50,737 nt of DNA, taken from contig DIXX01000076.1 in NCBI GenBank assembly GCA_002428805.1, positions 10,919 to 61,655 of the forward strand. Direction: 5' to 3'. Below, one piece after another: positions 1 to 7,949 of the stretch. Source of the DNA: Cetobacterium sp. UBA6069. GTDB taxonomy: Bacteria > Fusobacteriota > Fusobacteriia > Fusobacteriales > Fusobacteriaceae. The notes beneath the pieces are model-generated. The model was not told where the DNA came from. It worked only from the letters and a program-made list of their open reading frames with translations, and searched no databases. The position numbers and the translations under genes are program-made. Every line of letters begins with the position of its first letter. Position 1 is the first letter of the stretch.

Positions 1-2
1 AA

Positions 3-21
3 CGTTCGACAATGTAGAACG
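3..21. promoter_or_regulatory. Short inverted repeat upstream of glnN
   Basis: CGTTC at 3-7 and GAACG at 17-21 form a 5-bp inverted repeat with a 9-nt centre, just before the glnN ribosome binding site (GAGGAGG near 26-32). It could be an operator, a small leader hairpin or the remains of an upstream element. The window starts here, so the promoter cannot be seen. The function is unknown. Confidence 0.25.
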
Positions 22-37
22 AAATAGAGGAGGATTT

Positions 38-2149
38 ATGAACAACATGCTAGAAATTTTTGGTCAATTCTGCTTTACAGAGGATAAATTAAAAAGTAGA
101 ATACCAGAATCGTATTTTAAGGAGTTTAAAAAAGTTCAAAACGGAGAAAAAGAGTTATCAATTGAACTTGCAGATTCTATAGCTAATGCAGTAAAAAATT
201 GGGCTACTGAAAATGGAGCGACACATTTTACACACTGGTTTCAACCGTTAACAGAGTTAACAGCAGAAAAGCATGATTCATTTATTTCGATGTCTTCAGA
301 TGGAAGCTGTGTTTCACAGTTCTCAGGAAAAGAGCTTATAAAAGGAGAGGCAGATACATCATCATTCCCAAACGGTGGAGTAAGATCAACTTTTGAAGCT
401 AGAGGATATACAGCATGGGATTGTAAGTCACCAATGTTTTTAAGAGGAGAGGGATTATCTAAATCGCTATACATACCTACAGCATTTATAGGATATAATC
501 AAATGGCATTAGATAAAAAAGTTCCTTTATTAAGATCAATAGATTTTATATCAGAGCAAACTTTAAGATTGAAAAGAATTTTAGATCCTAATTCAAATGT
601 AACTTCAATTACAAACACTTTAGGTTTAGAGCAAGAGTATTTTTTAATAGAGAAGAGCTTCTGGGAAAAGCGTCAAGACTTAATGCTTTCAGGTAGAACA
701 ATATTTGGTTCGTTACCTCCAAAAGGGCAAGAGTTAAATGATCATTACTATGGAAGTATCAAAGAAAAAGTTGAAAAAGTAATGAATGAAATTGATGCTG
801 AGCTATGGAAAATAGGTATTATGGCTAAAACAAAGCATAATGAAGTAGCTCCAAACCAGTTTGAAATAGCCCTTATGTTTGCAACAGCGAATGTAGCGGT
901 TGATCAAAACCAATTGACAATGGATATAATCAAAAAAGTTGCGGATAGACATAAATTAAGTGCTCTATTGCATGAAAAACCATTTAAAGGTGTAAATGGA
1001 TCAGGAAAACATTGTAACTGGTCATTAGCAACAAATTTAGGTGAAAACTTATTAGATCCATCTTCTTTATCAAAAAATAATCTTCAGTTCTTAGTATTTT
1101 TAACGGCAGTATTAGAAGGAATTGATAGATATGCAGATGTATTAAGAGCATCTTGTGCAACACCAGGAAATGATCATAGATTAGGAGGACATGAAGCTCC
1201 ACCAGCGATAATATCTGTTTTCATAGGTGATGAATTAGAAGAGATTTTAAAAAATATAGATGAGATTGTTCCTACAAAAGATGTAAAAGAGAGCATGGAA
1301 TTTGGAGTTAAAAACTTTACAAAGATACCGAAAGACATATCTGATAGAAATAGAACATCTCCATTTGCATTTACAGGAAACAAATTTGAGTTTAGAATGC
1401 CAGGATCAAGTGCTTCAGCATCAACTCCTACATTTATTATAAATACAATAATTGGAACAATTATAAAAGAGTATGCAGATCTTTTAGAAGCTAAGGATCC
1501 AAAAGATTTAAAGAAAAATATAATTGAATTAATTAAAGATAGATATGAGAAGCATAAGAGAATTATATTCAATGGAAATGGTTATGATGAGAGCTGGAAA
1601 GTTGAAGCTGAAAAAAGAGGATTAAAGAATTTAAGAAATACTCTTGAAGGGTTAAAAATTTACAAGCAAGAAAATATAGTTGAACTATTTAAGAATGCTA
1701 AAGTTTTATCTCCTGAAGAGTTAGAATCTAGATACTTAGTTTATTGTGAGCGTTATATAAAGCAAGTTAATATTGAAGGAAGTTCAATGGTTAGAATCGC
1801 TAGAAATGAAATATATCCTGCTTTAATGGAATATGCTTCAAAAATATCAAATAGTATTCTTTCTTTAAGAGAGGTATTAGGTGACGATGAATACTTAACA
1901 GCAGATAAAGCTCATCTAGTTAAGTTATTAGCTGGAAAAAATCGTTTAAAGGACTATTTAGCACAACTAGAATCACAATTGGTTGTAGCAAATGAAATAG
2001 AAGATCTATATGAAAAAGTAGAATACTTAAATAAAGAGATTATTCCTCTGTTAAGTTGCCTAAGAGATATAGTGGATCTTTTAGAGCATCAAGTAGAAAA
2101 GAAAGTTTGGCCAGTACCAACTTATGAAGATATGCTATTTAAATTGTAA
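38..2149 (+). CDS. glnN: Glutamine synthetase, type III (GSIII)
   Basis: This enzyme makes glutamine from glutamate, ammonia and ATP in the cytoplasm. The 703-residue length fits the large class III family rather than the roughly 450-residue GSI. Glutamine synthetase signatures are visible: LEQEYFLI (the glutamate/metal-binding segment), VAPNQFEIAL, NGSGKHCNWSL in the catalytic core, and GSSASASTPTF further on. The long C-terminal helical extension (about residues 560-703) is typical of GSIII. The ATG at 38 follows a strong GAGGAGG site. The gene stands alone, closed by a strong hairpin at 2161-2189, with oppositely oriented genes beyond. No glnB or transport gene is adjacent. Confidence 0.96.
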   Translation: MNNMLEIFGQFCFTEDKLKSRIPESYFKEFKKVQNGEKELSIELADSIANAVKNWATENGATHFTHWFQPLTELTAEKHDSFISMSSDGSCVSQFSGKELIKGEADTSSFPNGGVRSTFEARGYTAWDCKSPMFLRGEGLSKSLYIPTAFIGYNQMALDKKVPLLRSIDFISEQTLRLKRILDPNSNVTSITNTLGLEQEYFLIEKSFWEKRQDLMLSGRTIFGSLPPKGQELNDHYYGSIKEKVEKVMNEIDAELWKIGIMAKTKHNEVAPNQFEIALMFATANVAVDQNQLTMDIIKKVADRHKLSALLHEKPFKGVNGSGKHCNWSLATNLGENLLDPSSLSKNNLQFLVFLTAVLEGIDRYADVLRASCATPGNDHRLGGHEAPPAIISVFIGDELEEILKNIDEIVPTKDVKESMEFGVKNFTKIPKDISDRNRTSPFAFTGNKFEFRMPGSSASASTPTFIINTIIGTIIKEYADLLEAKDPKDLKKNIIELIKDRYEKHKRIIFNGNGYDESWKVEAEKRGLKNLRNTLEGLKIYKQENIVELFKNAKVLSPEELESRYLVYCERYIKQVNIEGSSMVRIARNEIYPALMEYASKISNSILSLREVLGDDEYLTADKAHLVKLLAGKNRLKDYLAQLESQLVVANEIEDLYEKVEYLNKEIIPLLSCLRDIVDLLEHQVEKKVWPVPTYEDMLFKL

Positions 2150-2160
2150 TTAAGATAAAA

Positions 2161-2189
2161 AAAGTCAGAGCTTTAGGGGCTCTGACTTT
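2161..2189. terminator. Bidirectional intrinsic terminator between glnN and the thioredoxin-reductase gene
   Basis: AAAGTCAGAGC (2161-2171) pairs perfectly with GCTCTGACTTT (2179-2189) around a 7-nt loop. It is followed by T residues on the plus strand and by a T-run on the minus strand, so it can end both convergent transcripts. Confidence 0.9.
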
Positions 2190-2210
2190 TCTTATATAAA
2201 TTTATGATTT

Positions 2211-3155
2211 CTAACTATATTGAGCTTTTAAATTTTGTTTTTTAAGTACAAATTTTATTGCTTCAAGTGCTGCAATTGTTCCATCGGAAGTAGCTGTAGT
2301 AACTTGTCTTATCATTTTTGATCTAACATCACCAGCAGCGAATATTCCTTCGATAGAAGTATGCATAGCTTCATCTGTAATAAGATATCCATTCTCATCT
2401 AAAGGTGCTACTTCACCATATAATTCTTTTAGTGATTTAGTTCCTAGGTATAGGAAAGCAAATTGAGTTTGGTAGTTAATTTTTTCTTCTGCTACTTCAA
2501 CAACAACTTCTTCTACAAACTCCTCACCTTTTATTTCTAATAGTTTAGACGAGTAGTGCATTTTAACTTTTTCATTAGCTTTTAGAGTTTCCATAAGAGC
2601 TTTATCCTCTGATTCGTCAGAATCTTCAGTTAAAAACATATGAATCTCTTTAGAATATTTTGTTAAAAATAATGCTTCTTCAGCAATCTCTTTTCCTTTT
2701 CCAAAAAGTGAAACAGTCATATTTCTAGTGAATGCTCCATCACATGTAGCGCAATAAGAAACGCCCTTACCTAGATATTGCTCTTCTCCAGGAAGTTTTT
2801 TAGCTCCATTTTTAGCCCATCCACTAGCGATAATGATAGTTTTAGCTCTAAAATTACTTTTATCAGTTTTAACTACTTTATTTTCACCAGTTAAATCAAA
2901 ACCTAAGAAAGTAGCGTCAACAAATTCTACATTAAATTTTAAAGTTTGCTCTTTCATAAGATTGTAGATATCTTTACCAGTAGGTGATCCTAGAATTCCA
3001 GGATAGTTTTCAATCTTATGAGCCATAAGAAGGCTTCCAACACTTGGTTTTTCAATAACTAAAACTGATAGATTTGATCTTCCTGCATAAAGTGCAGATG
3101 TTAAACCTGCGGGTCCAGCCCCAATAATAACAACATCATAAATTTTATTTTCCAT
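2211..3155 (-). CDS. Thioredoxin-reductase-like flavoprotein with an atypical pyridine-nucleotide site
   Basis: This is a low-molecular-weight thioredoxin reductase family protein of 314 residues. It shows the N-terminal FAD motif GAGPAG (12-17), the redox pair CATC (135-138) and the C-terminal FAD segment AAGDV. The NADPH domain is unusual. The usual GGGDSA-type dinucleotide motif reads FGKGKE (151-156), and the HRRDxFR stretch that grips the NADPH phosphate is replaced by the acidic LTEDSDE (175-181). Ferredoxin-dependent flavin thioredoxin reductases of clostridia lack these same motifs, so ferredoxin or NADH may be the donor. That donor is inferred. The start is ATG with AGGAGG ahead. It follows the metallo-hydrolase gene by 11 nt in one operon. 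Confidence 0.85.
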   Translation of the reverse strand: MENKIYDVVIIGAGPAGLTSALYAGRSNLSVLVIEKPSVGSLLMAHKIENYPGILGSPTGKDIYNLMKEQTLKFNVEFVDATFLGFDLTGENKVVKTDKSNFRAKTIIIASGWAKNGAKKLPGEEQYLGKGVSYCATCDGAFTRNMTVSLFGKGKEIAEEALFLTKYSKEIHMFLTEDSDESEDKALMETLKANEKVKMHYSSKLLEIKGEEFVEEVVVEVAEEKINYQTQFAFLYLGTKSLKELYGEVAPLDENGYLITDEAMHTSIEGIFAAGDVRSKMIRQVTTATSDGTIAALEAIKFVLKKQNLKAQYS

Positions 3156-3166
3156 ATTAAGTCCTC

Positions 3167-3793
3167 CTAAAACATTCCTTGGGATTTTAATACTCTTTTT
3201 TCCTCTCCTAAAAGTGTAGGTTCAGTGTGGGCACTATACACTATAGTATCTTCTGGATAATTCTCACAAATCTTTTTTAAACTTTTTTGTAGTTGTGATA
3301 AATTTCCAGTTGGCAGATCATATCTACCGTAGCTTCTTCTAAATAGTGTATCGCCCGAGATCATAAAATTAGTTTCTTTGTTATAAAAACATTTTGAACC
3401 AATTGTATGACCAGGAGTATCAATAACTTCAAATCCAAAAATAGAATCCCCTTCTTTTAAAGGAGTAAAATCACCTGTATATGCAAAGTCAAAACCTTGT
3501 ATAGCATAAGAGAGATTTAAAGAAGCGTCTGTTAAAAATTTTTCTTCCTCTTTTCCTATGAAAAGTTGAACTTCAGGGAAAAGATTTTTAATTTCATTGA
3601 TTCCGCCGATGTGGTCTCCGTGTCCATGAGTTAAGATAACATTTTTTAAAGTCAAATTATGCTCTTTTATAAAAGAAACAATCCCTGCTAATCTTGTATC
3701 ACTACAATCAAAAAGAGAAGCTTCGTTGTTATTGTTCCAAACTAAATAACAGTTTGTCATATAGCTTCCCAAAGGAAAAGCTTTAATTTTCAT
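3167..3793 (-). CDS. MBL-fold metallohydrolase, glyoxalase II-like
   Basis: This is a 208-residue metallo-beta-lactamase-fold hydrolase. The zinc motif THGHGDHIGG is intact, with later ligands in PGHTIGS, SGDTLF and YSAHTEPT. That is the layout of hydroxyacylglutathione hydrolase (GloB)-like proteins, which act on thioesters or similar small substrates. The substrate here is unknown, and fusobacteria may use a thiol other than glutathione. The open frame extends five codons upstream, but that stretch contains the GGAGGT ribosome binding site, so I start at the internal ATG at 3793 (MKIKAF). It is the first gene of the pair with the thioredoxin-reductase-like protein, which suggests a role in thiol metabolism. 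Confidence 0.85.
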   Translation of the reverse strand: MKIKAFPLGSYMTNCYLVWNNNNEASLFDCSDTRLAGIVSFIKEHNLTLKNVILTHGHGDHIGGINEIKNLFPEVQLFIGKEEEKFLTDASLNLSYAIQGFDFAYTGDFTPLKEGDSIFGFEVIDTPGHTIGSKCFYNKETNFMISGDTLFRRSYGRYDLPTGNLSQLQKSLKKICENYPEDTIVYSAHTEPTLLGEEKRVLKSQGMF

Positions 3794-3825
3794 TAAATTT
3801 ACCTCCAAATATACTCTTTTTCCTA

Positions 3826-3831
3826 ATTATA
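3826..3831 (-). promoter_or_regulatory. -10 box (TATAAT) for the metallohydrolase/thioredoxin-reductase operon
   Basis: The minus strand reads TATAAT at 3831-3826, about 33 nt before the ATG, directly preceded by TG. No clear -35 lies 17 nt upstream, so it may rely on the TG. Confidence 0.45.
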
Positions 3832-3876
3832 CATTATTTTAGTATTTTTTTCTATGAAAATCTTTTTTAATAAAAA

Positions 3877-3895
3877 AGAGAGGATATTCCTCTCT
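3877..3895 (-). terminator. Intrinsic terminator after the M20 peptidase gene
   Basis: AGAGAGGA (3877-3884) and TCCTCTCT (3888-3895) form an 8-bp stem with a 3-nt loop. On the minus strand it is followed by a run of six T residues, right after the peptidase stop codon. Confidence 0.85.
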
Positions 3896-3898
3896 AAC

Positions 3899-4993
3899 TT
3901 ATAAAAATGTTCTTAAAACTTTCTTTATTATTTCAATACGATTTTCGATTGAAGAGATAACAAGATATTCAGATTCTTCATGAGAATTTCCACCAATAGG
4001 ACCGACACCATCTAAAACACCAACACCAAGAACTCCTAAGAAGTTAGCATCTGATCCACCACCAGTTTTTTCCCAGTCAGCTTTAACTCCTAATTCAGCT
4101 TTAGCAATATCAAATTTGTTTAAAAGAACTTTTGAAAGTTCATTTAAAACAAGAGGAGGTCTATATCCGATCTCTTTTATTTCAATTTCAATTCCATCAA
4201 CATAGGGATTCGATTTTAAATTATTTAAAACTTTCTCTATATTATCGAAATGTTTTATATCGTGAGATCTACCTTCAAATTTTATAAAGGCTTTGTCAGG
4301 AACAGTATTTACTCCGAATCCACCATTGATAATTCCGACATTGATAGAGTTTCCAATCTCTAAATTATGAAGTTTTGAAATTTCTAAAACCCATCTTGAA
4401 GCTTCGACAATAGCGTTAATACCATTTTGAGGCGCGATTCCAGCATGAGCTGCCTTTCCTTTAAAAGTGATTTCGTATTTAACTAAACCTTTTCTTTCTG
4501 AAACCATATTTCCATTTTTTCTAGCAGGTTCAAAAACTAGAGCGTATTTTGTTTTTTTACCTATTTCAGTAATTAAATCTCTTGAAATCAATGAACTAAT
4601 CTCTTCATCTGTATTTATAATAATACAGATATTTAACTTTGAGTCTTTGAACTCTTTGGCAACTTCATACATAGAAAGTAAACCTGATTTCATATCATAA
4701 ACACCAGGCCCCATAGCGATATCTCCATCTATTTTAAATGGTCTTTTAGCTACAGTTCCCTCTGGAAAAACGGTATCGTTGTGTCCAATGAATAGAAAAT
4801 CGAAATTTTCAACATCTCTATTTTTTATAACAAGAACAGGGTTGTTTTTATTTAATTCGTGATATTCTACAATCCAATCGCTATAAAGTTCTTCAAAAAA
4901 CTTAGTTACAACTTTTAATCCATCAGGTGTATTACTTCCACAATCTACGTTAACTAAAGTTTCTAAATTTTTTAAGTAGTTATTTAAATCCAT
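3899..4993 (-). CDS. M20 family metallopeptidase, carboxypeptidase G2-like
   Basis: This zinc-dependent M20 amidohydrolase has 364 residues. Metal ligands are visible: HNDT (H71 and D73), the bridging Asp in GVYDMKSG (D100) and the catalytic DEE (129-131). A dimerisation domain sits in the middle, and GGGSDAN and NSHEE close to the C-terminus carry further ligands. The nearest well-known relatives are glutamate carboxypeptidases, which release C-terminal glutamate or aspartate from N-acyl substrates. The exact substrate cannot be read from sequence. The longest frame starts four codons earlier, but that part is the GGAGGT ribosome site, so the ATG at 4993 is chosen. It lies 22 nt downstream of dcuC in the same operon. 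The pairing suggests it supplies an acidic amino acid or dicarboxylate. Confidence 0.85.
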   Translation of the reverse strand: MDLNNYLKNLETLVNVDCGSNTPDGLKVVTKFFEELYSDWIVEYHELNKNNPVLVIKNRDVENFDFLFIGHNDTVFPEGTVAKRPFKIDGDIAMGPGVYDMKSGLLSMYEVAKEFKDSKLNICIIINTDEEISSLISRDLITEIGKKTKYALVFEPARKNGNMVSERKGLVKYEITFKGKAAHAGIAPQNGINAIVEASRWVLEISKLHNLEIGNSINVGIINGGFGVNTVPDKAFIKFEGRSHDIKHFDNIEKVLNNLKSNPYVDGIEIEIKEIGYRPPLVLNELSKVLLNKFDIAKAELGVKADWEKTGGGSDANFLGVLGVGVLDGVGPIGGNSHEESEYLVISSIENRIEIIKKVLRTFL

Positions 4994-5015
4994 AAAAACC
5001 TCCATTTAATAGAAA

Positions 5016-6380
5016 TTATCCAAATAAAATCATATTTGAAACTAATAAAACAACTAAACCAACAAGCATAGGTAGGAAAGTTCTTCTGACAACTAGGAAA
5101 GGAGAAACTCCAGAAATACCACAAACAGCAACAATAACGGCAGTTATAGGAGAAACACTTCTAGCGATTCCAGATGCAAGTTGCATAGGCATAGCTATTA
5201 CAACGGGATCAATATTAACAGATGCTGCAACAGTAGGAGCAAGGGCAGCAAAAGCAAAGAATGGTGCATTTCCAGAGCCCATTATAATTGATGAAGCAGA
5301 TATAACCCCTGTCATAACAAGAATCATAGGTTGAACACCAAGACCAGCATGTTTTGTCCATTCGATAATACTATCGATAACTCCAACTTTTGTAAGTCCG
5401 TAAGCGAAGAATTGTCCTGCAACAATAAGAGTTATAACAGCAGAAAATTGTGATCCCATAGAATTAAAAACTATTTTTAAATCAGTGATAGTATTTTTGA
5501 AAGTACGTCTTCTTAATCCCTCAACAATCATACTGATAGTTATACTTAAAAGCATAGCAACTTCAACATTCATTTTTATACTACTTTTAAAAAGAGAGCT
5601 AAATCCTAGAATTATAACAAGAGGGATAATAGGGAACAAAGCATAAAAACTTGGAGCTTCTTTTGAATCATCAGTTTTAGTTGTTTCCTTTTTTATTTCA
5701 CTTTCATCATAAGAAAGATTTTTATCTCCAATTTTCTGAACGAAGTAGTGTGTTAAAGCGATAGCAGCAATAACAAAAACAGCAACAGGAAGTTGATATT
5801 TTACAAAGTAAAGAGCTGCATCTATATTAGCTGTTTTAGCAGCAAGAACTGAGTTTCCAGATGCAGGACCTAGGTCTAAGCAGGCAGTTGTTCCAATTAC
5901 AGCTGTAGCTGAAAGTGGGCTAGCACCAAGAGAAACTAAAATAGGATATACAGTTACCATAAGTAGAACTCCTAAACCAGAGGCACTCGGAATAAAAATA
6001 TTTAAGATTTGTCCAAGAATATAAGTTAAAGCTAAAACAAGATATGGAGAATTGAGTTTCTTCATAGGTTTTGTTGTAATTTTAACAAGTGCCTTACTAG
6101 CTCCAATATGATCCATATACTTAGCAAATCCTCCAACAACCATAATAGTTAGACCTAAACCAGCTGTTGTTTTAGAAAAAGTATCTTTTAAATATTGAAA
6201 AATATCTAAAAAATTAGAACCAAGTGATGCCTTTTCACCGAGCATAGGTGTATCGTTAAAAATAATAGCTGTACAAAGTAAAAGAAATCCACCTACAAAT
6301 AGGACTCCTTGAGGATAATATTTTTTTACGATAAAATATCCAACAAAGAAAATAATAAAAAGTGTAATTAAAAAAATCAT
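5016..6380 (-). CDS. dcuC: C4-dicarboxylate anaerobic carrier, DcuC family
   Basis: This 454-residue inner-membrane protein has about 12 hydrophobic segments. It shares blocks with Escherichia coli DcuC: GVLFVGG near the N-terminus, SPYLVLALTYILGQ, SGLGVLLM, SGNSVLAAK, GSGNAPFFAFAALAP, and the C-terminal SPITAVIVAV and RRTFLPMLVGLV. DcuC in E. coli mainly exports succinate during anaerobic growth. A hydrophilic loop lies near residues 218-245. The gene is divergent from the Hdr-Flx-fumarate-reductase operon and leads into the M20 peptidase. That context fits export of succinate or exchange for fumarate or aspartate. Other PF03606 members carry different substrates, so specificity is inferred. 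Confidence 0.88.
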   Translation of the reverse strand: MIFLITLFIIFFVGYFIVKKYYPQGVLFVGGFLLLCTAIIFNDTPMLGEKASLGSNFLDIFQYLKDTFSKTTAGLGLTIMVVGGFAKYMDHIGASKALVKITTKPMKKLNSPYLVLALTYILGQILNIFIPSASGLGVLLMVTVYPILVSLGASPLSATAVIGTTACLDLGPASGNSVLAAKTANIDAALYFVKYQLPVAVFVIAAIALTHYFVQKIGDKNLSYDESEIKKETTKTDDSKEAPSFYALFPIIPLVIILGFSSLFKSSIKMNVEVAMLLSITISMIVEGLRRRTFKNTITDLKIVFNSMGSQFSAVITLIVAGQFFAYGLTKVGVIDSIIEWTKHAGLGVQPMILVMTGVISASSIIMGSGNAPFFAFAALAPTVAASVNIDPVVIAMPMQLASGIARSVSPITAVIVAVCGISGVSPFLVVRRTFLPMLVGLVVLLVSNMILFG

Positions 6381-6433
6381 TGAGTAATTTCCCCCTTTAA
6401 ACTTGATGTAGTTTTAAATAAAATTTAAAAATG

Positions 6434-6452
6434 TATAAAAACAGTTTTTATA
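6434..6452. repeat. 19-bp perfect palindrome in the dcuC leader
   Basis: TATAAAAAC-A-GTTTTTATA is a perfect 9-1-9 palindrome, about 27 nt downstream of the dcuC -10 box on the minus strand. The stem is too AT-rich for an intrinsic terminator, so a dimeric regulator site is the likelier reading. No regulator can be named. Confidence 0.5.
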
Positions 6453-6478
6453 AATTTATTTAAGAACATTTTTCACTA

Positions 6479-6507
6479 ATTATACATACTTTAATCAGAA
6501 CTGTCAA
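6479..6507 (-). promoter_or_regulatory. Consensus promoter of the dcuC-M20 operon
   Basis: On the minus strand TTGACA (6507-6502) is separated by 17 nt from TATAAT (6484-6479), a perfect sigma-70 type match. An AAAAATGTTCTT element follows 5 nt after the -10 box, at the expected transcription start. Confidence 0.85.
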
Positions 6508-6605
6508 TAAATGAAAAATATATTTTATTGATAGCAACTATTAACCGTTTATTATTAGAGTTTTGGTTAAGTTTTCATAAAAAGTAAAAAAATAAAAAAA
6601 AACAG

Positions 6606-6635
6606 TTGACGTGAATACTAGTGTAATACTATAAT
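6606..6635 (+). promoter_or_regulatory. Promoter of the hdr-flx-frd operon
   Basis: TTGACG (6606-6611), an 18-nt spacer and TATAAT (6630-6635). The sequence AAAAAGTGTTCTT follows the -10 box, closely resembling the element in the same place at the divergent dcuC promoter. The leader to the first ATG is about 80 nt. Confidence 0.8.
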
Positions 6636-6647
6636 TTAAGTAAAAAG

Positions 6648-6685
6648 TGTTCTTTTAATGAAGTAATTAACTTGCTTTCAGAACA
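6648..6685. promoter_or_regulatory. TGTTCT...AGAACA inverted repeat in the hdrB leader
   Basis: TGTTCT (6648-6653) and AGAACA (6680-6685) are inverted copies 26 nt apart. A third copy sits at 6463-6468 just downstream of the dcuC -10 box. This is a possible repressor operator, inferred from position and repetition only. Confidence 0.35.
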
Positions 6686-6724
6686 TTAATTTTTGAAAAA
6701 ATACTTTTAAAACGGAGGAATAAA

Positions 6725-7513
6725 ATGAAGTATAGTTACTATCCGGGTTGTACCTTAAAAACTAAAGCAAAAGATTTAGAAAATTATGCTTTAGAAGCAG
6801 CTAAAAAGTTAGGGATTTCAATGGAAGAAGTTGAAAACTGGCAATGCTGTGGAGGGGTATATCCTCAGAGTGACGGAGAGGTAGCTCATAAACTTTCATC
6901 AGTTAGAAGCTTAATTTCAGCAAGAGAAAAAGGAGAAAAACTTTTAACTCTTTGTTCAGCTTGTCACAATGTTATAAAAAGAGTTAATAACGACATGAAG
7001 ACAAAAGCGAACGTGAGAAAAAAAGCAAATCTATATTTAGAAATTGAAAATGAGTATAGCGGTGAAACGGATGTTGTTCATTACTTAGAGATGTTAAAAA
7101 ATGATGTTACTTTTGAAGGGCTGAAAGAAAAGGTAACGAATCCTTTAAATGGAAGAAAAATTGGAGCTTACTATGGATGCCTATTATTAAGACCACAGAA
7201 AGAGATGGGTTTTGATAATCCTGAAAATCCGAAAATAATAGAAGATTTTATAGAGGCTTTAGGAGCAAAAGCGATTAAATATCCTTATAGAACAGAGTGT
7301 TGTGGAGGATATTTATCTGTAAATAATAAAGAATTAGCTGAAAATATGAGTGAAAAAATAATAAGATCAGCAGAGTTAAATGAAATAGAGGAGATTATAA
7401 CAGCTTGCCCTCTTTGTAAATATAACTTAGAGGAAAAAAGTTCTAAGATAAAAGTTACATATTTTACTGAGTTATTAGCAGAAGCTTTAGAAATTAAAGC
7501 AGAGGAGGAGTAA
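6725..7513 (+). CDS. hdrB: Heterodisulfide reductase subunit B-like protein (two CCG domains)
   Basis: This 262-residue protein has two complete CCG domains. The ligands C9, C41, C42, C77 and C80 form the first set, and C152, C192, C193, C228 and C231 the second. These ten cysteines have the spacing of archaeal HdrB, where two noncubane [4Fe-4S] clusters reduce the CoM-S-S-CoB disulfide. Both catalytic clusters therefore look intact. Bacteria lack CoM and CoB, so the physiological disulfide or other acceptor is unknown. The ATG follows CGGAGGA. It is the first gene of the ten-gene operon, and its stop region overlaps the start of hdrC by 1 nt. Confidence 0.9.
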   Translation: MKYSYYPGCTLKTKAKDLENYALEAAKKLGISMEEVENWQCCGGVYPQSDGEVAHKLSSVRSLISAREKGEKLLTLCSACHNVIKRVNNDMKTKANVRKKANLYLEIENEYSGETDVVHYLEMLKNDVTFEGLKEKVTNPLNGRKIGAYYGCLLLRPQKEMGFDNPENPKIIEDFIEALGAKAIKYPYRTECCGGYLSVNNKELAENMSEKIIRSAELNEIEEIITACPLCKYNLEEKSSKIKVTYFTELLAEALEIKAEEE

Positions 7514-7923
7514 TGTTTAAAGGAAAAATAAATCCTAAGAGAAACTCAGAAGTAGAAAAAATACTTGAGTTAAGCAAAGAAAGAATAGATGATTGCATGC
7601 AGTGTGGAAAGTGTTCAGCAGGATGCCCAGCAAATGCAGGAATGGATGTTTTACCGCATCAAGTTATAAGATTTTTGCAAATTGGAGATGTTGAAAAATT
7701 AAGAGAATCTAAATCTATTTGGAACTGTGCAGCTTGTTTTACTTGTGAATCGAGATGCCCTAGAAATGTAAGTGTCTCAAAATTAATGGAAGCTGTAAGG
7801 CAAACAGTTGTTAGAAAACAAGGAGAGGATAGACTAACTCCTGAGTTTGTAGCAAATATAATGAAAGATAGAAAAATGCCACAACAAGCAGTAGTAAGTG
7901 GATTCCGTAAATATACTAAGTAA
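7513..7923 (+). CDS. hdrC: Heterodisulfide reductase subunit C-like ferredoxin protein
   Basis: This 136-residue iron-sulfur protein has two [4Fe-4S] motifs, CMQCGKCSAGCP and CAACFTCESRCP. In Hdr complexes HdrC passes electrons from the flavin subunit HdrA to the noncubane clusters of HdrB. Its length and motif spacing match the usual short HdrC. It overlaps hdrB by 1 nt (TAATG) and precedes hdrA by 26 nt, so translation is probably coupled and the three subunits made together. Confidence 0.88.
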   Translation: MFKGKINPKRNSEVEKILELSKERIDDCMQCGKCSAGCPANAGMDVLPHQVIRFLQIGDVEKLRESKSIWNCAACFTCESRCPRNVSVSKLMEAVRQTVVRKQGEDRLTPEFVANIMKDRKMPQQAVVSGFRKYTK

Positions 7924-7949
7924 TTTTTTTAATTAAGGGAGGAAAGTCA

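Larger units (their letters stand above)
6381..6724. promoter_or_regulatory. Divergent regulatory region between dcuC and the hdr operon
   Basis: This 344-nt gap holds no gene. It contains a consensus promoter facing each way, a 19-bp palindrome in the dcuC leader (6434-6452), three copies of TGTTCT in either orientation (6463-6468, 6648-6653, 6680-6685) and a spaced TTAACC/GGTTAA inverted repeat (6541-6546, 6565-6570). The arrangement suggests shared control of the two operons. Confidence 0.6.

Noticed and set aside
1174..1572. 132-residue open frame antisense to glnN
   Set aside because: It has no ribosome site and is hydrophobic low-complexity sequence from the opposite strand of a strong gene.
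6434..6452. Palindrome as an intrinsic terminator or attenuator of dcuC
   Set aside because: The stem has almost no G-C pairs, has a one-base centre and lacks a following T-run, so an operator is more likely.
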